64,000 bases of DNA from JBBQNY01 sp038255255 (lineage in GTDB: Bacteria > Pseudomonadota > Gammaproteobacteria > Xanthomonadales > Ahniellaceae), in assembly GCA_038255255.1 (NCBI GenBank), contig JBBSLL010000008.1:29746-93745 (forward strand). Reading direction: 5' to 3'. A program made the position numbers and the translations under genes. Positions within the stretch are counted from its first letter, which is position 1. Every line of letters begins with the position of its first letter. Shown here piece after piece: positions 1 through 7,980 of this stretch. Under the pieces are notes generated by a model. The model searched no databases and was not told the origin of the DNA. It worked only from the letters and a program-made list of their open reading frames with translations.

Positions 1-85
1 TCCCCACAAAGTGCAGCCGGCGGCACGTCCGGTTCGCGTGCTCGCCGAGATAGTACGGATAGAACTCGCGGAAGTTGGCGTACAT
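1..85 (-). CDS. DUF962 / Mpo1-like protein (5' end only)
   Basis: This is the first 28 codons of a minus-strand gene that runs off the left edge. The translation opens MYANFREFYPYYLGEHANRT and continues with CRRLHFVG. That is the characteristic start of DUF962 (Mpo1-like) proteins: an aromatic FxEFYPYYLxEH segment followed by CRRLHFxG. Yeast Mpo1 is a dioxygenase acting on 2-hydroxy fatty acids; the role of bacterial members is little known. The ATG is the only in-frame start nearby. A TACAAT hexamer at 112-117 (minus strand) could serve as its -10 element. It lies 57 bases downstream of the mazG stop on the same strand. The family call rests on a short N-terminus. Confidence 0.6.
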   Translation of the reverse strand, partial: MYANFREFYPYYLGEHANRTCRRLHFVG

Positions 86-142
86 GTGAGTGCGTACGAG
101 GAGTCGGGCGCATTGTAAGGCGTCTGCGTCACGCGCGTCGGC

Positions 143-940
143 TCACTCCTCGCGTTTCGCTTCGTCCCACAGCGCATCCTGGGCTTCGAGCGGCAAGGTC
201 TCGAGCGGTGTCGAGCGCGCCGTGCCGAGCGCTTCCATGCGCCGGAAGCGGCGCTCGAACTTGGCATTCGCGCCGCGCAGGGCGGCTCCTGCGTCGACCC
301 GGGCGTGCCGCGCGATATTGAGGCAGACGAACAGCAGGTCGCCGATCTCGTCCTCGAGGCGCCCGGTTGCGCGGGGTTCGCGGGCGAACTCGGCGCGCAC
401 TTCTTCGATCTCCTCGTGCAGCTTCGCGAACACGGGCTCGATGCCGGGCCAGTCAAAACCGACCTTCGCCGCGCGCGTCTGCAACTTGATCGCGCGCAGC
501 CATTCCGGCAAACCCGTCGCAACCCCATCGAGTGCGCTTGCGTCGGCTTGTCCGCGCGCCGCCCGTTCCGCCCGCTTGTGCGATTCCCAGGCAGCGCTTC
601 GCTCCGCATCGCTCTCGTGGACGACTTCGCCGAATACGTGGGGATGCCGGCGCTCGAGCTTGGAGGTGATCGCCCTCGCGACCTCGTCGAAGTCGAATGC
701 ACCCTGTTCCTCCGCCATCCGCGCGTGGAAGACGACCTGGAGCAGCAGGTCGCCGAGTTCGTCGCGCAGGTCCTGCATGTCAGCCCGCCAAATCGCGTCG
801 GCGACTTCGTAGGCTTCCTCGATCGTGTACGGAGCGACGGATGCGAAAGTCTGCGCGACGTCCCACGGGCAACCGCGTTCGGGATCACGCAGGCGCGCCA
901 TGATCGCCCGCAGCGCCTCGATGGGAGCCACGCCGCTCAT
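143..940 (-). CDS. mazG: Nucleoside triphosphate pyrophosphohydrolase MazG
   Basis: MazG hydrolyses (d)NTPs to NMP and pyrophosphate and is a house-cleaning and stringent-response enzyme in the cytoplasm. The 265-residue product has two MazG repeats. The N-terminal one carries GCPWD (23-27), the metal-binding EEAYE (41-45) and DELGD (60-64). The second carries EEIEEV and DEIGDLLF near residues 190-215. Length matches E. coli MazG (263). The start was chosen at MSGVAPIEALRAIM because its ATG overlaps the cysQ stop by ATGA; an upstream in-frame Met would extend the overlap without adding family sequence. It sits in a run of four phosphohydrolase genes. Confidence 0.93.
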   Translation of the reverse strand: MSGVAPIEALRAIMARLRDPERGCPWDVAQTFASVAPYTIEEAYEVADAIWRADMQDLRDELGDLLLQVVFHARMAEEQGAFDFDEVARAITSKLERRHPHVFGEVVHESDAERSAAWESHKRAERAARGQADASALDGVATGLPEWLRAIKLQTRAAKVGFDWPGIEPVFAKLHEEIEEVRAEFAREPRATGRLEDEIGDLLFVCLNIARHARVDAGAALRGANAKFERRFRRMEALGTARSTPLETLPLEAQDALWDEAKREE

Positions 941-1731
941 GCGTTGCGGATCCAATGCGAGACCTCGCCAGCGCATGCCACGAAGGACGGGTTGATCAGC
1001 GTGTCGCGCGCGTTGTAACCAAGGCGCCTGCCGTCAAGATCCACCACCGCTCCGCCTGCGCACTCGAGCACGCACTGGCCTGCAGCCGTGTCCCACTCGG
1101 AGGTGGACCCAAGTCGGACGTAGACGTCGGCAACGCCCGCCGCGAGCTCGACGAACTTCAGGGAAGAGCCCAGCGGGGTGACTTCGGTGGGGCCGTATGC
1201 GTCGAGAAAACGCGCCGTATCCGAGTCCCGGTGCGACCGGCTGCCCATCACGCGCCAGGGCGGTGCGCTGCGTGGCGCAACGTGCAACGTCTCGACCACG
1301 CCGGCCACTCCATTTCGATGAAACGCGCCAACGCCCTGCCGCGCCCAGGCGCTGCGCGCAAGAGCGGGGGCATGCACGACTCCGAGCACCGGTCGGTGCG
1401 CTTCGATGAGCGCGATGTTGACGGTGAACTCGCCATTGCGCTTGACGAATTCACGCGTGCCATCCAGCGGATCAACGAGCCAGTAGGAACGCCACCGACT
1501 TCGCTCGCCCCACGGGACTTCGGAATCCTCTTCGGAGAGGACTGGAACGCCGGGCGATATTCTTGCCAGGCCCTCGATGATCACGGCATGCGCAGCCAGG
1601 TCCGCAGCGGTGACCGGCGACGCATCGCTCTTCCACTCCACTGCGAATTCGCGCGAATACACGTCGAGAATCGCACGCCCGGCGTCTTCAGCCAGCCGGA
1701 CGATTCTGTCGAGCAAGGATGCATCGGGCAT
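937..1731 (-). CDS. cysQ: 3'(2'),5'-bisphosphate nucleotidase CysQ
   Basis: CysQ removes the 3'-phosphate from pAp (and PAPS), a by-product of sulfate assimilation and of acyl-carrier-protein turnover. The product has 264 residues. Lithium-sensitive phosphatase motifs are visible: SEEDS at 66-70, DPLDGTREF at 87-95, and STSEWDTAAGQCVLE near the C-terminus, with SLKFVELAAG ahead of it as in CysQ. The chosen ATG begins MPDASLLDRIVRLAED; upstream in-frame sequence lacks similarity and runs into nudE. Its stop overlaps mazG by four bases, and nudE ends 47 bases upstream, so the three are probably co-transcribed. Confidence 0.9.
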   Translation of the reverse strand: MPDASLLDRIVRLAEDAGRAILDVYSREFAVEWKSDASPVTAADLAAHAVIIEGLARISPGVPVLSEEDSEVPWGERSRWRSYWLVDPLDGTREFVKRNGEFTVNIALIEAHRPVLGVVHAPALARSAWARQGVGAFHRNGVAGVVETLHVAPRSAPPWRVMGSRSHRDSDTARFLDAYGPTEVTPLGSSLKFVELAAGVADVYVRLGSTSEWDTAAGQCVLECAGGAVVDLDGRRLGYNARDTLINPSFVACAGEVSHWIRNA

Positions 1732-1778
1732 GGCGATTGCAGCGTCGAATCCCGTGATGCGTGGACTTCCGGCTGCGA

Positions 1779-2330
1779 TCACAGCACGCCGTGGCGCAGC
1801 AGTTCGCGCGCCATGAACAATGCGGCCAGTGATCGACCCTCCGTGCAATCGTCCCTCTGCACGAGTTCGTGCAGCGCATCCAGGCGCCAGGGCACAACCT
1901 CGGGCAGCTCGGGTTCATCGCCGTCGAGCCGCTCGGCGTAGAGATCCTGCGCGAGTACGACGTGGATCTGATGCGCCATGTACGTCGGTGCAAGCGACAG
2001 CTTGCCGATGACGCGCAGGCGATTGGCCCCGTAGCCGGCCTCTTCCTTGAGCTCGCGATTGGCGCCTTCGAGCGCCGTCTCGCCCGCATCGAGCCGGCCC
2101 TTCGGCAATCCCAGCTCATAGACGTGCAAGCCGGCGGCATATTCGCGCAGCAGGATCACCGTATCTTCATCCAGCATCGGCACGACCAGCACCGCTCCGC
2201 GCCCGCTGCCGGGAACGCGTTCGTAGGTGCGGCGCACGCCGTTGCTGAATTCGAGTTCGAGTTCTTCCACCGGGAAGCGCGTGCCTTCGTGCAGCATCCG
2301 GCGTTGGTGGATAACGGGCAATGTGCGCAT
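1779..2330 (-). CDS. nudE: ADP-compounds hydrolase NudE
   Basis: A Nudix hydrolase of 183 residues (E. coli NudE has 186), expected to cleave ADP-ribose, Ap3A and NADH to mononucleotides. The Nudix box is complete at residues 78-100, with the GX5EX7REX2EEXG spacing (G78, E84, RE 92-93, EE 96-97). The upstream LREYAAGLHVYELGLPKG segment is typical of the NudE/ADP-ribose group. The ATG was chosen because MRTLPVIHQRR starts the conserved region. A TACAAT hexamer ends only six bases before this ATG, so if it is used the transcript would be nearly leaderless. Pairing of nudE with cysQ is common in gammaproteobacteria. Confidence 0.9.
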   Translation of the reverse strand: MRTLPVIHQRRMLHEGTRFPVEELELEFSNGVRRTYERVPGSGRGAVLVVPMLDEDTVILLREYAAGLHVYELGLPKGRLDAGETALEGANRELKEEAGYGANRLRVIGKLSLAPTYMAHQIHVVLAQDLYAERLDGDEPELPEVVPWRLDALHELVQRDDCTEGRSLAALFMARELLRHGVL

Positions 2331-2355
2331 ACACGAATTGTACCTGTGGCGATCG

Positions 2356-3135
2356 CTACTCCTGGAGCGCCGCCTGAAGGACGGGGTGCAGGGTCGGCGT
2401 GGCAGCCAGCACCGATCGCGTGCCGAGATCGACCTGCCGGCCTTCGAGATCGGAGAACACTCCCCCCGCTTCCGTGACGATGACGTAAAGCGCCGCGATG
2501 TCGAGGATGCCGACATCGGATTCGACCACGGCATCCACCGCGCCGCGCGCCAGCAGGTGGTAGTGATAGAAATCGCCGTAGCCTCGCGTCCGCTCGGCGC
2601 CCGTCACGAGCCCGGCCAGCTTCTGCCAGCGCGCGGGACTGGCAGCAAGGGACTTGAGATTGCCGAACGAAACCTGCGCCTGGCCCAGCGTCGCGGGATT
2701 GCCCACGTGCACGCGCTCGTCGTTGATCCACGCACCGCCGCCGCGCAGGGCCCACGCAGTCTCGCCGAAAAGCGGCGCGTGCGAAACGCCCAGTACCAGT
2801 TCGCCGTGGGCGCGCAACGCGATCTGGGTCGAAAAGAGGGGATAGTCCCGCACAAAGGCACGCGTGCCGTCCAGCGGATCCACCAGCCAGAGGAACTCGG
2901 CATCGGCGCGCTCGCCGCCTTCCTCTTCGCCGAAAATCGCGTGGGCGGGGAATGCCGCGCCGAGCACTTCGCGGATCGCGCGCTCGGCACTCCGATCCGC
3001 GACGGTCACCGGGGTCGCGTCGGCTTTCCATTCAACGGCGGCAGCGCGCCGGTAGTACTTCGCGATTTCAGCCGCGCCCGCCTGCGCGGCCTGCCGTGCC
3101 ACACCGAGTGCGCCGGAGAGGAAAGCACGGTCCAT
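2356..3135 (-). CDS. Inositol-monophosphatase family phosphatase (HisN-like)
   Basis: A second member of the inositol monophosphatase superfamily, paralogous to the CysQ gene about 1 kb away. The 259-residue protein shows GEEEG (69-73) and DPLDGTRAF (86-94), two of the three metal-binding motifs. The third motif, normally WDxAA, reads LDIAALYVIVTEAGG here, so the Trp is replaced by Leu while the Asp is kept. Sequence style resembles HisN-type histidinol-phosphate phosphatases (ADRSAERAIREVL, RGYGDFYHYHLLARG), which makes histidine synthesis a plausible role. Substrate cannot be fixed from sequence; myo-inositol phosphates are an alternative. gspN ends two bases upstream of its ATG. Confidence 0.82.
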   Translation of the reverse strand: MDRAFLSGALGVARQAAQAGAAEIAKYYRRAAAVEWKADATPVTVADRSAERAIREVLGAAFPAHAIFGEEEGGERADAEFLWLVDPLDGTRAFVRDYPLFSTQIALRAHGELVLGVSHAPLFGETAWALRGGGAWINDERVHVGNPATLGQAQVSFGNLKSLAASPARWQKLAGLVTGAERTRGYGDFYHYHLLARGAVDAVVESDVGILDIAALYVIVTEAGGVFSDLEGRQVDLGTRSVLAATPTLHPVLQAALQE

Positions 3136-3137
3136 GA

Positions 3138-3905
3138 TCAGTAGAGGGGTGGCATGCTGCCGCGCACTCGCAGCAGCGTGCCACCATCTTCCGTGCGCTG
3201 GCCGACCAGGCGCAACACGGTGAAGAGTTGCAGGCTGGGCTCGCGTGGAATCAGCTTCGCCTCGAGATCGAACGCCGGGCCCCTGAAGACGACCTGTCCT
3301 GCGACTGACACCCGTGCGTTGCGGTCGCGCACTTCCAGGAGGACGAAACCGTCCGGCGTCCTGCCGAATACGGCCTCGATGTCACCCAGGGATCCTTCGG
3401 CCGCACCGCTCACACCCATCTCACGCCACTCGAGCCCGCCCACTGCGCGGTTGACGTAGCCATCCTTCAGGTCCACCTCGCTCAATGTTGCGTGAACATC
3501 GCCGAGAGGCACGAGGCCTGGCACGGCGATCGCGGGAGCAAGTACCTGGGCCGGTACGCGCAGCGCGACATTGCGCAGTTGTGCGGTCCGGCCGGTGCGT
3601 TCGAAATCGAGATCGAGCGTGACCTGCGGACCGCGCAGTGACGCGCTGCCGAGCGTGGTCCCCGAAAAAAATGCCGGGCGCGACACCTTCCATTCGAGTA
3701 CGCCGAGCGCCATGCCATGCAACGCGACCTGCTCTGCGCGGCCGTCCCAGAGACTGCCGCTGAGCCCTTGAGCCTGCCAGCCGCCGAGGCGTGGGCGGAG
3801 CACGCGATACGCCACGTCGGCAGGTGCGGTCCACAACAAGGCCAGCAGTACGAAAGCGATTGCCAGCACCGCGACGAGGGCAAACGACCCGGTCCTTCGC
3901 TTCAT
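3138..3905 (-). CDS. gspN: Type II secretion system protein N
   Basis: GspN is an accessory inner-membrane protein of the type II secretion pathway. The 255 residues consist of a short basic N-terminus, one membrane segment (about 8-26) and a periplasmic domain. The family opening is recognisable: PADVAYRVLRPRLGGWQAQGLSGSLWDG. The remainder is a beta-rich GspN domain. Its ATG overlaps the gspM stop by four bases and its stop is two bases from the next ATG downstream, so translation is coupled through gspL-gspM-gspN. The core genes gspC to gspK are not adjacent. Confidence 0.85.
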   Translation of the reverse strand: MKRRTGSFALVAVLAIAFVLLALLWTAPADVAYRVLRPRLGGWQAQGLSGSLWDGRAEQVALHGMALGVLEWKVSRPAFFSGTTLGSASLRGPQVTLDLDFERTGRTAQLRNVALRVPAQVLAPAIAVPGLVPLGDVHATLSEVDLKDGYVNRAVGGLEWREMGVSGAAEGSLGDIEAVFGRTPDGFVLLEVRDRNARVSVAGQVVFRGPAFDLEAKLIPREPSLQLFTVLRLVGQRTEDGGTLLRVRGSMPPLY

Positions 3906-4390
3906 TCGCGACCGGCTTCGAGCAGCGTGAGGCGCGCATTCACCAGGCCCGCGCCCGAGACTCTTTCAGCGGACAAGGATTCGACTCTCGCGCCATGCTG
4001 CGCCGCGAACGCCTCGAGCCATTGCATCAGCGAATCGAAGGAAACCTCGTTGAAGCTCACGGTGACGCGACCATTCGGTTGCGGCTCGACCCTGCCGATC
4101 GCGCTCGCGAGTCCGGCGGCGCGGGCGCTGGAATCGACCTCGGCCAGCAACGATCGCCCCGCGCTTCGCGCGCTGGCATTCGAGACGCTGCTGCCGCGCA
4201 GTGCCGGCGCTGTCTGCTGCATCCAGGCAAGGTCGCGTTCCGAGTTCGCCACCGCTTCGACTGCGGCGCGATGGGCACGCTGCTGCGGAAACAGAACGAA
4301 CGCCCACAGCAGCAGAAGGACGCCAACAACGGCGCCCCCAGCCAGTAGGCGGCGCTCGCGGGGGGCGAGTCCGTTCAACCAGGCTCTCAT
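3902..4390 (-). CDS. gspM: Type II secretion system protein M
   Basis: GspM is a bitopic inner-membrane protein that partners GspL in the assembly platform linking the GspE ATPase to the pseudopilus. The 162-residue product has the expected form: a short cytoplasmic start MRAWLNGLAPRERRLL, a membrane helix at about 17-34, a coiled segment, then a small ferredoxin-like periplasmic domain. The start is set by the ATGA overlap with the gspL stop. Sequence conservation in GspM is low, so position between gspL and gspN is an important part of the call. Confidence 0.82.
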   Translation of the reverse strand: MRAWLNGLAPRERRLLAGGAVVGVLLLLWAFVLFPQQRAHRAAVEAVANSERDLAWMQQTAPALRGSSVSNASARSAGRSLLAEVDSSARAAGLASAIGRVEPQPNGRVTVSFNEVSFDSLMQWLEAFAAQHGARVESLSAERVSGAGLVNARLTLLEAGRE

Positions 4391-5505
4391 GTCGGGCGCC
4401 GACGCAGCTGGATCTTGCCCTCGATCCCGCCCGCGATGCTTCCCACCGCGCCAAGCTGCGCGTCGGTTCCGGGCAGCTGCGCGCACTGCTCGCGGAAAGC
4501 GTCGATTGCGGCGACATCGGTACCGATGAGAGTCAACTCGAGCACCTCGCTGCGCCAGTCCAGCCGCTGCAGCTTCACCTGGGGGCTCGACCCGAGCAAC
4601 GACGCCGCGTCCGCCGCGAGCGCCAGGAAGTCGCTGCCCGTCGCACCGCGCGACCGGTCGAGGCCGCGCAGTTGCCCTACGGGATCGGGCACCGCAGACG
4701 CGTCCGGCACGACGCTTCGATAAATCGATTGCTGTTGTTCGAACAACTCCGTTCGTCGCTTTTCAAGCCTCGCGGTGTCGGCGAACAGCCAGCCCGCGGA
4801 CAAGACGACGGCGACCAGCGCAAGCGCCGCTGCGGCGCGCCACAGGGAGCGCATGGGAGCCGTCGCATGCCGCGCCGTGAACCCTTCGGAGAGCAGGTTC
4901 GAGCCCGGCCGGGTCGGCGCAAGGGCCGCAGCGGACACCAGCAGGGCTTCAAGTGTCGGCGAGGCAGGCGCGTCCAGGGCGGGCGGCGGCGCCTCCGCCT
5001 CGAACTGGTCACGCACGGACAGCGGCAAGCTGGTCCTGGCCTCGTCGCCCATCACCAGCGCACGCTGATGGTCGCGCGTTACAGAGGGAGCATCGGGGTG
5101 TTCGACGAGCAGCGCCGCTTCGGAAAGGAGCACCGTCGGCGAAATGCCGCGCGCCGCGAGGTCTTCGATCCAGTGCTGCAGTTTCGCCCGATTGATCCAC
5201 CAGGCGTCCTGCGTCCCGTCGATGCGCGCGATGACGACGAAATGCAGCTGCTCGACCGGCTCGGCCAGCTGCTCCTCGAGTGCGAAGGGCACGGCCCTGG
5301 CCAGCTGCTCGCGATTGCGCACGCCGATCCGGGTGCGCGCGTACCCGACATCCTGCGCCGGGACGACGATCCACACCGGCAGTTCGCCGGGCCATCCCGA
5401 CGCGACGTCGACCGAACCCAGCGCTGTCGCCCCGGCATCGCCGACGCGCCAGCCCCGCAGCGGCACGCGCGGGCCGGAGTACCGGATGAGCAACCGCTCG
5501 GGCAT
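4387..5505 (-). CDS. gspL: Type II secretion system protein L
   Basis: GspL recruits the secretion ATPase GspE to the inner membrane. The 372-residue protein has an actin-like cytoplasmic domain (about 1-200, with PAQDVGYARTRIGVRNREQLARAVPFALEEQL), a membrane helix at about 221-243 and a periplasmic domain. This is the standard GspL layout, somewhat shorter than the E. coli-type protein. A TAGAAT hexamer at 5533-5538 on the minus strand could be the -10 of the gspLMN operon, overlapping the end of rsmE, but no convincing -35 is visible. The gene is first of three overlapping gsp genes. Confidence 0.86.
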   Translation of the reverse strand: MPERLLIRYSGPRVPLRGWRVGDAGATALGSVDVASGWPGELPVWIVVPAQDVGYARTRIGVRNREQLARAVPFALEEQLAEPVEQLHFVVIARIDGTQDAWWINRAKLQHWIEDLAARGISPTVLLSEAALLVEHPDAPSVTRDHQRALVMGDEARTSLPLSVRDQFEAEAPPPALDAPASPTLEALLVSAAALAPTRPGSNLLSEGFTARHATAPMRSLWRAAAALALVAVVLSAGWLFADTARLEKRRTELFEQQQSIYRSVVPDASAVPDPVGQLRGLDRSRGATGSDFLALAADAASLLGSSPQVKLQRLDWRSEVLELTLIGTDVAAIDAFREQCAQLPGTDAQLGAVGSIAGGIEGKIQLRRRPT

Positions 5506-5543
5506 TCGATCAATTTCCGGAAACGACGCGCGATTCTAGCCGC

Positions 5544-6302
5544 TCAGCCGGCCCGGCCGAGATCACCCCAGCGTGCCTGCGCGATGGCGAGCACCGCGAT
5601 GCCGGCGGTTTCCGTGCGCAGCACTCGGGGGCCCAGTCGACAGCCTTCGAATCGGGCTTGCGCGAACATGGACAATTCGCGTGCACTGAACCCACCCTCG
5701 GGTCCCACCGCCGCGATCAATGCGCGCGGTTCGAAATCCGTAGCCGCGAATTCCGAGTCCGCCTCGGGATCAAGAAACACGCGCATCTGGTCGACGGGCG
5801 CGATCACACCAACGAGTTGCGCGAGCCATTCCGGTAGCGATAGCGGCGATTCGAGCGACGGCAGGTCGGCACGACCGCTCTGCTCGCAGGCGCCGGTCAG
5901 GATGCCTCGCCAATGCGCCATCCGGCGCTCACTGCGCTCTTCGCCCAGCCGCACTTCGGTGCGCTCGGTCAGAATCGGCTGGATCGAGGCGACACCGAGT
6001 TCAGTGGCCTTCTGCAAGATCCAGTCCATCTTCTCGCCGCGCGCCAGCGCTTGCGCCAGCGTGACGCGGAGAGGCGATGCGGCGGCGGCGGGCAGCGATT
6101 GCTGCACCAGGATGCGGGCGCCACGCTTACCCGCCTCGACGAGGATCGCCTTGAACTCGGCGCCGCGCCCGTCGAACACACGCACTTCGCGACCGGCGGG
6201 CAATCGCAGCACCCGCACCAGACGATCGACCGCCCCCGCGGGCAGGTCGTGCTCGGCCCCCTCGTGCAGGACAACGGGTAGATGCACCCGGGGAATTCGC
6301 AT
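5544..6302 (-). CDS. rsmE: 16S rRNA m3U1498 methyltransferase RsmE
   Basis: RsmE methylates N3 of U1498 in 16S rRNA using SAM. The 252-residue product has the N-terminal PUA-like part beginning MRIPRVHLP and a C-terminal SPOUT domain. The trefoil-knot signatures are AAVGPEGGFSARE near residue 195 and LGPRVLRTETAGIAVL near the C-terminus. LQKATELGVASIQPILTERTEV is diagnostic of the family. Length equals the usual 240-250. The start matches family N-termini; the longer frame upstream has no similarity. It is divergent from the lipoprotein gene beginning about 200 bases away and lies upstream of gspL on the same strand. Confidence 0.95.
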   Translation of the reverse strand: MRIPRVHLPVVLHEGAEHDLPAGAVDRLVRVLRLPAGREVRVFDGRGAEFKAILVEAGKRGARILVQQSLPAAAASPLRVTLAQALARGEKMDWILQKATELGVASIQPILTERTEVRLGEERSERRMAHWRGILTGACEQSGRADLPSLESPLSLPEWLAQLVGVIAPVDQMRVFLDPEADSEFAATDFEPRALIAAVGPEGGFSARELSMFAQARFEGCRLGPRVLRTETAGIAVLAIAQARWGDLGRAG

Positions 6303-6499
6303 CGCCTGATTCTGCCACGCCGTGACACGCCGCCATGGGCGAGGACGCTTCTGCAGCCAGATGCTGCGGCTGGCCAGACGCCGTACCGCCTTGCGAAACT
6401 GAATGCCAAAGGGAGCCATTAACCGGAAGCGAACAATGGACTGTGCATACTCCGCGCCCGCAACCCCGCGCCGCCTTCCCGACCTGTCAGGAGCCACGC

Positions 6500-7585
6500 A
6501 TGCAGATCCAGAATTCACGCCGCTACTCCCGCGCAATGCCCAGTCTGGCGTTCGCGCCCCTGGCCGCGCTTATCGCGATCGGATGTTCGCGCGAACCCGC
6601 ACCGATGGCCGCACCGGCCGCCACGCCCGCGCCCAAGGTCGCCGCTCCCGAAGTCGTTCCGCCGGTCCCGGTGACCGACGCCAACCGCATGGATTGCATG
6701 GGCGCTGACGGCATCCGATTTGCACTCGATTTCAATGCGGACCAGCCCCGTGCCTTCGAATATGCCAGCAGCAATCCGGCAGACCGCTCCGTCATCTGTC
6801 GCTACCTCGCGAGCGACGGCGATGCCACATCGTCTTGGGCGCGGGGCACCGACGGCAGCGTGACGGTCGAACTGAAGGACGGCGCGACCTCAGGCCCCGC
6901 CAAATTCATCATGGCGCCCAATGCGAACGGCTGGCGCGTGCAGATCGTCACCGAGACCCGGTCCGGCAATTGTGCGAGTACGCCGCCACCGAACCTCATG
7001 GAACTCACGGGTCGACCAGGGCAGGAATGCACCCTGACCGCGCAGGGGGGTATCGCAGCGTCGGCCAACATTCCGATCCAGCGCCAGAGTGCTGTCTGCG
7101 CGGCCATGCGCTTCGACGTGGTGGGAACGCCACCGAGCACCCGCGATCCTGCCGTCCTGTTCCGCGAACTGCCGGAAGGCATCATCGGCATGAGCGGCGC
7201 ACAGCGCGAGGCGGTGCTGGCCACCGGAAGCGAGCGACTGCAGAGTCTCGATCCTGCCGCCGGATTCCTGGAGGTCAAACGCGAACTGCGCACCTTCGAC
7301 CATCGCGCAGACGCGGATGGCTACACGCTCGGCACCTTCGCTGACAGCTCGGGCCGTACCGTGGTGGCGGTGGTGACGCTCGGCGTCCGTGGCGTGTCCC
7401 AAGGCATCTGGCGCAGCGACGCCAGGGGCTGGGAAAGAGTGGGTTGCGAGTTGATCGACGGATACCGGTTCGACCACCAGTACTTTCCAGTCGCAGCGGG
7501 CAAGGCACTCGAAGTGTTCAACCCCAACGGAGAGCGCGCCGGCCGACTGACATGGAACGGCGACCGTTTCGTCGCTGCCCCTTGA
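6500..7585 (+). CDS. Putative lipoprotein of unknown function
   Basis: I do not recognise this 361-residue protein. The ATG is preceded by a good ribosome site (TCAGGAG, 6487-6493). The N-terminus has arginines, a hydrophobic stretch (about 14-27) and a lipobox-like IAIGC ending at Cys29, followed by an alanine/proline-rich linker (30-60), as in outer-membrane or periplasmic lipoproteins. The globular part (about 65-361) contains six cysteines that could form disulfides and no catalytic motif that I can name. It stands alone, divergent from rsmE and convergent with the GlsB-like gene. Real gene: high confidence; function: unknown. Confidence 0.75.
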   Translation: MQIQNSRRYSRAMPSLAFAPLAALIAIGCSREPAPMAAPAATPAPKVAAPEVVPPVPVTDANRMDCMGADGIRFALDFNADQPRAFEYASSNPADRSVICRYLASDGDATSSWARGTDGSVTVELKDGATSGPAKFIMAPNANGWRVQIVTETRSGNCASTPPPNLMELTGRPGQECTLTAQGGIAASANIPIQRQSAVCAAMRFDVVGTPPSTRDPAVLFRELPEGIIGMSGAQREAVLATGSERLQSLDPAAGFLEVKRELRTFDHRADADGYTLGTFADSSGRTVVAVVTLGVRGVSQGIWRSDARGWERVGCELIDGYRFDHQYFPVAAGKALEVFNPNGERAGRLTWNGDRFVAAP

Positions 7586-7619
7586 ACCGGGAACGCGCGA
7601 TCAGCGACGCATGCGCGCC

Positions 7620-7868
7620 TCAGCGCTTGCGTCGCACGAGCTGGACGATGAGCAGAAGGATGACCGCGCCGATCAGCGCACCGATGAAGCCCGCAGGTTC
7701 GCCCGCCTTGTACCAGCCGAGCGCCTGTCCGACATAAGTTGCCGCAAGCGATCCGCCGATGCCCAGAAGGGTTGTGAGAATGATCCCCATCCGGTCGTTG
7801 CCGGGCTTGAGGAATCGCGCGAGCAAACCGACGACGAAGCCGATGAGGATGGTCATGAGGATTTGCAT
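7620..7868 (-). CDS. GlsB/YeaQ/YmgE family stress-response membrane protein
   Basis: A small inner-membrane protein of 82 residues, the exact family length. It has three hydrophobic segments separated by glycine-rich turns: MQILMTILIGFVVGLLARF, then GIILTTLLGIGGSLAATYVG, then FIGALIGAVILLLIVQLVRR. The central pattern GxILTxLLGIxGSxxxxxxG is typical of the transglycosylase-associated protein family, linked to envelope and acid stress, with no known biochemical activity. The ATG has a good ribosome site (CGGAG, seven bases upstream). It is divergent from the membrane-protein gene at 7981. Confidence 0.88.
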   Translation of the reverse strand: MQILMTILIGFVVGLLARFLKPGNDRMGIILTTLLGIGGSLAATYVGQALGWYKAGEPAGFIGALIGAVILLLIVQLVRRKR

Positions 7869-7980
7869 GGCGGCTCCGTGGAATCGATTGAGTGAGGAAG
7901 TGTAAGGCGAAGACTTGACTGCCGCCTGACGAGTACCCACACCGGCGCAAGCAGGACGGGCGGCACGCTACCATCGCGGC

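Noticed and set aside
4201..6309. A 702-codon plus-strand open frame opposite gspL and rsmE
   Set aside because: It is antisense to well-recognised genes, has the Arg/Gly/His-rich composition of a shadow frame in GC-rich DNA, and resembles no family.
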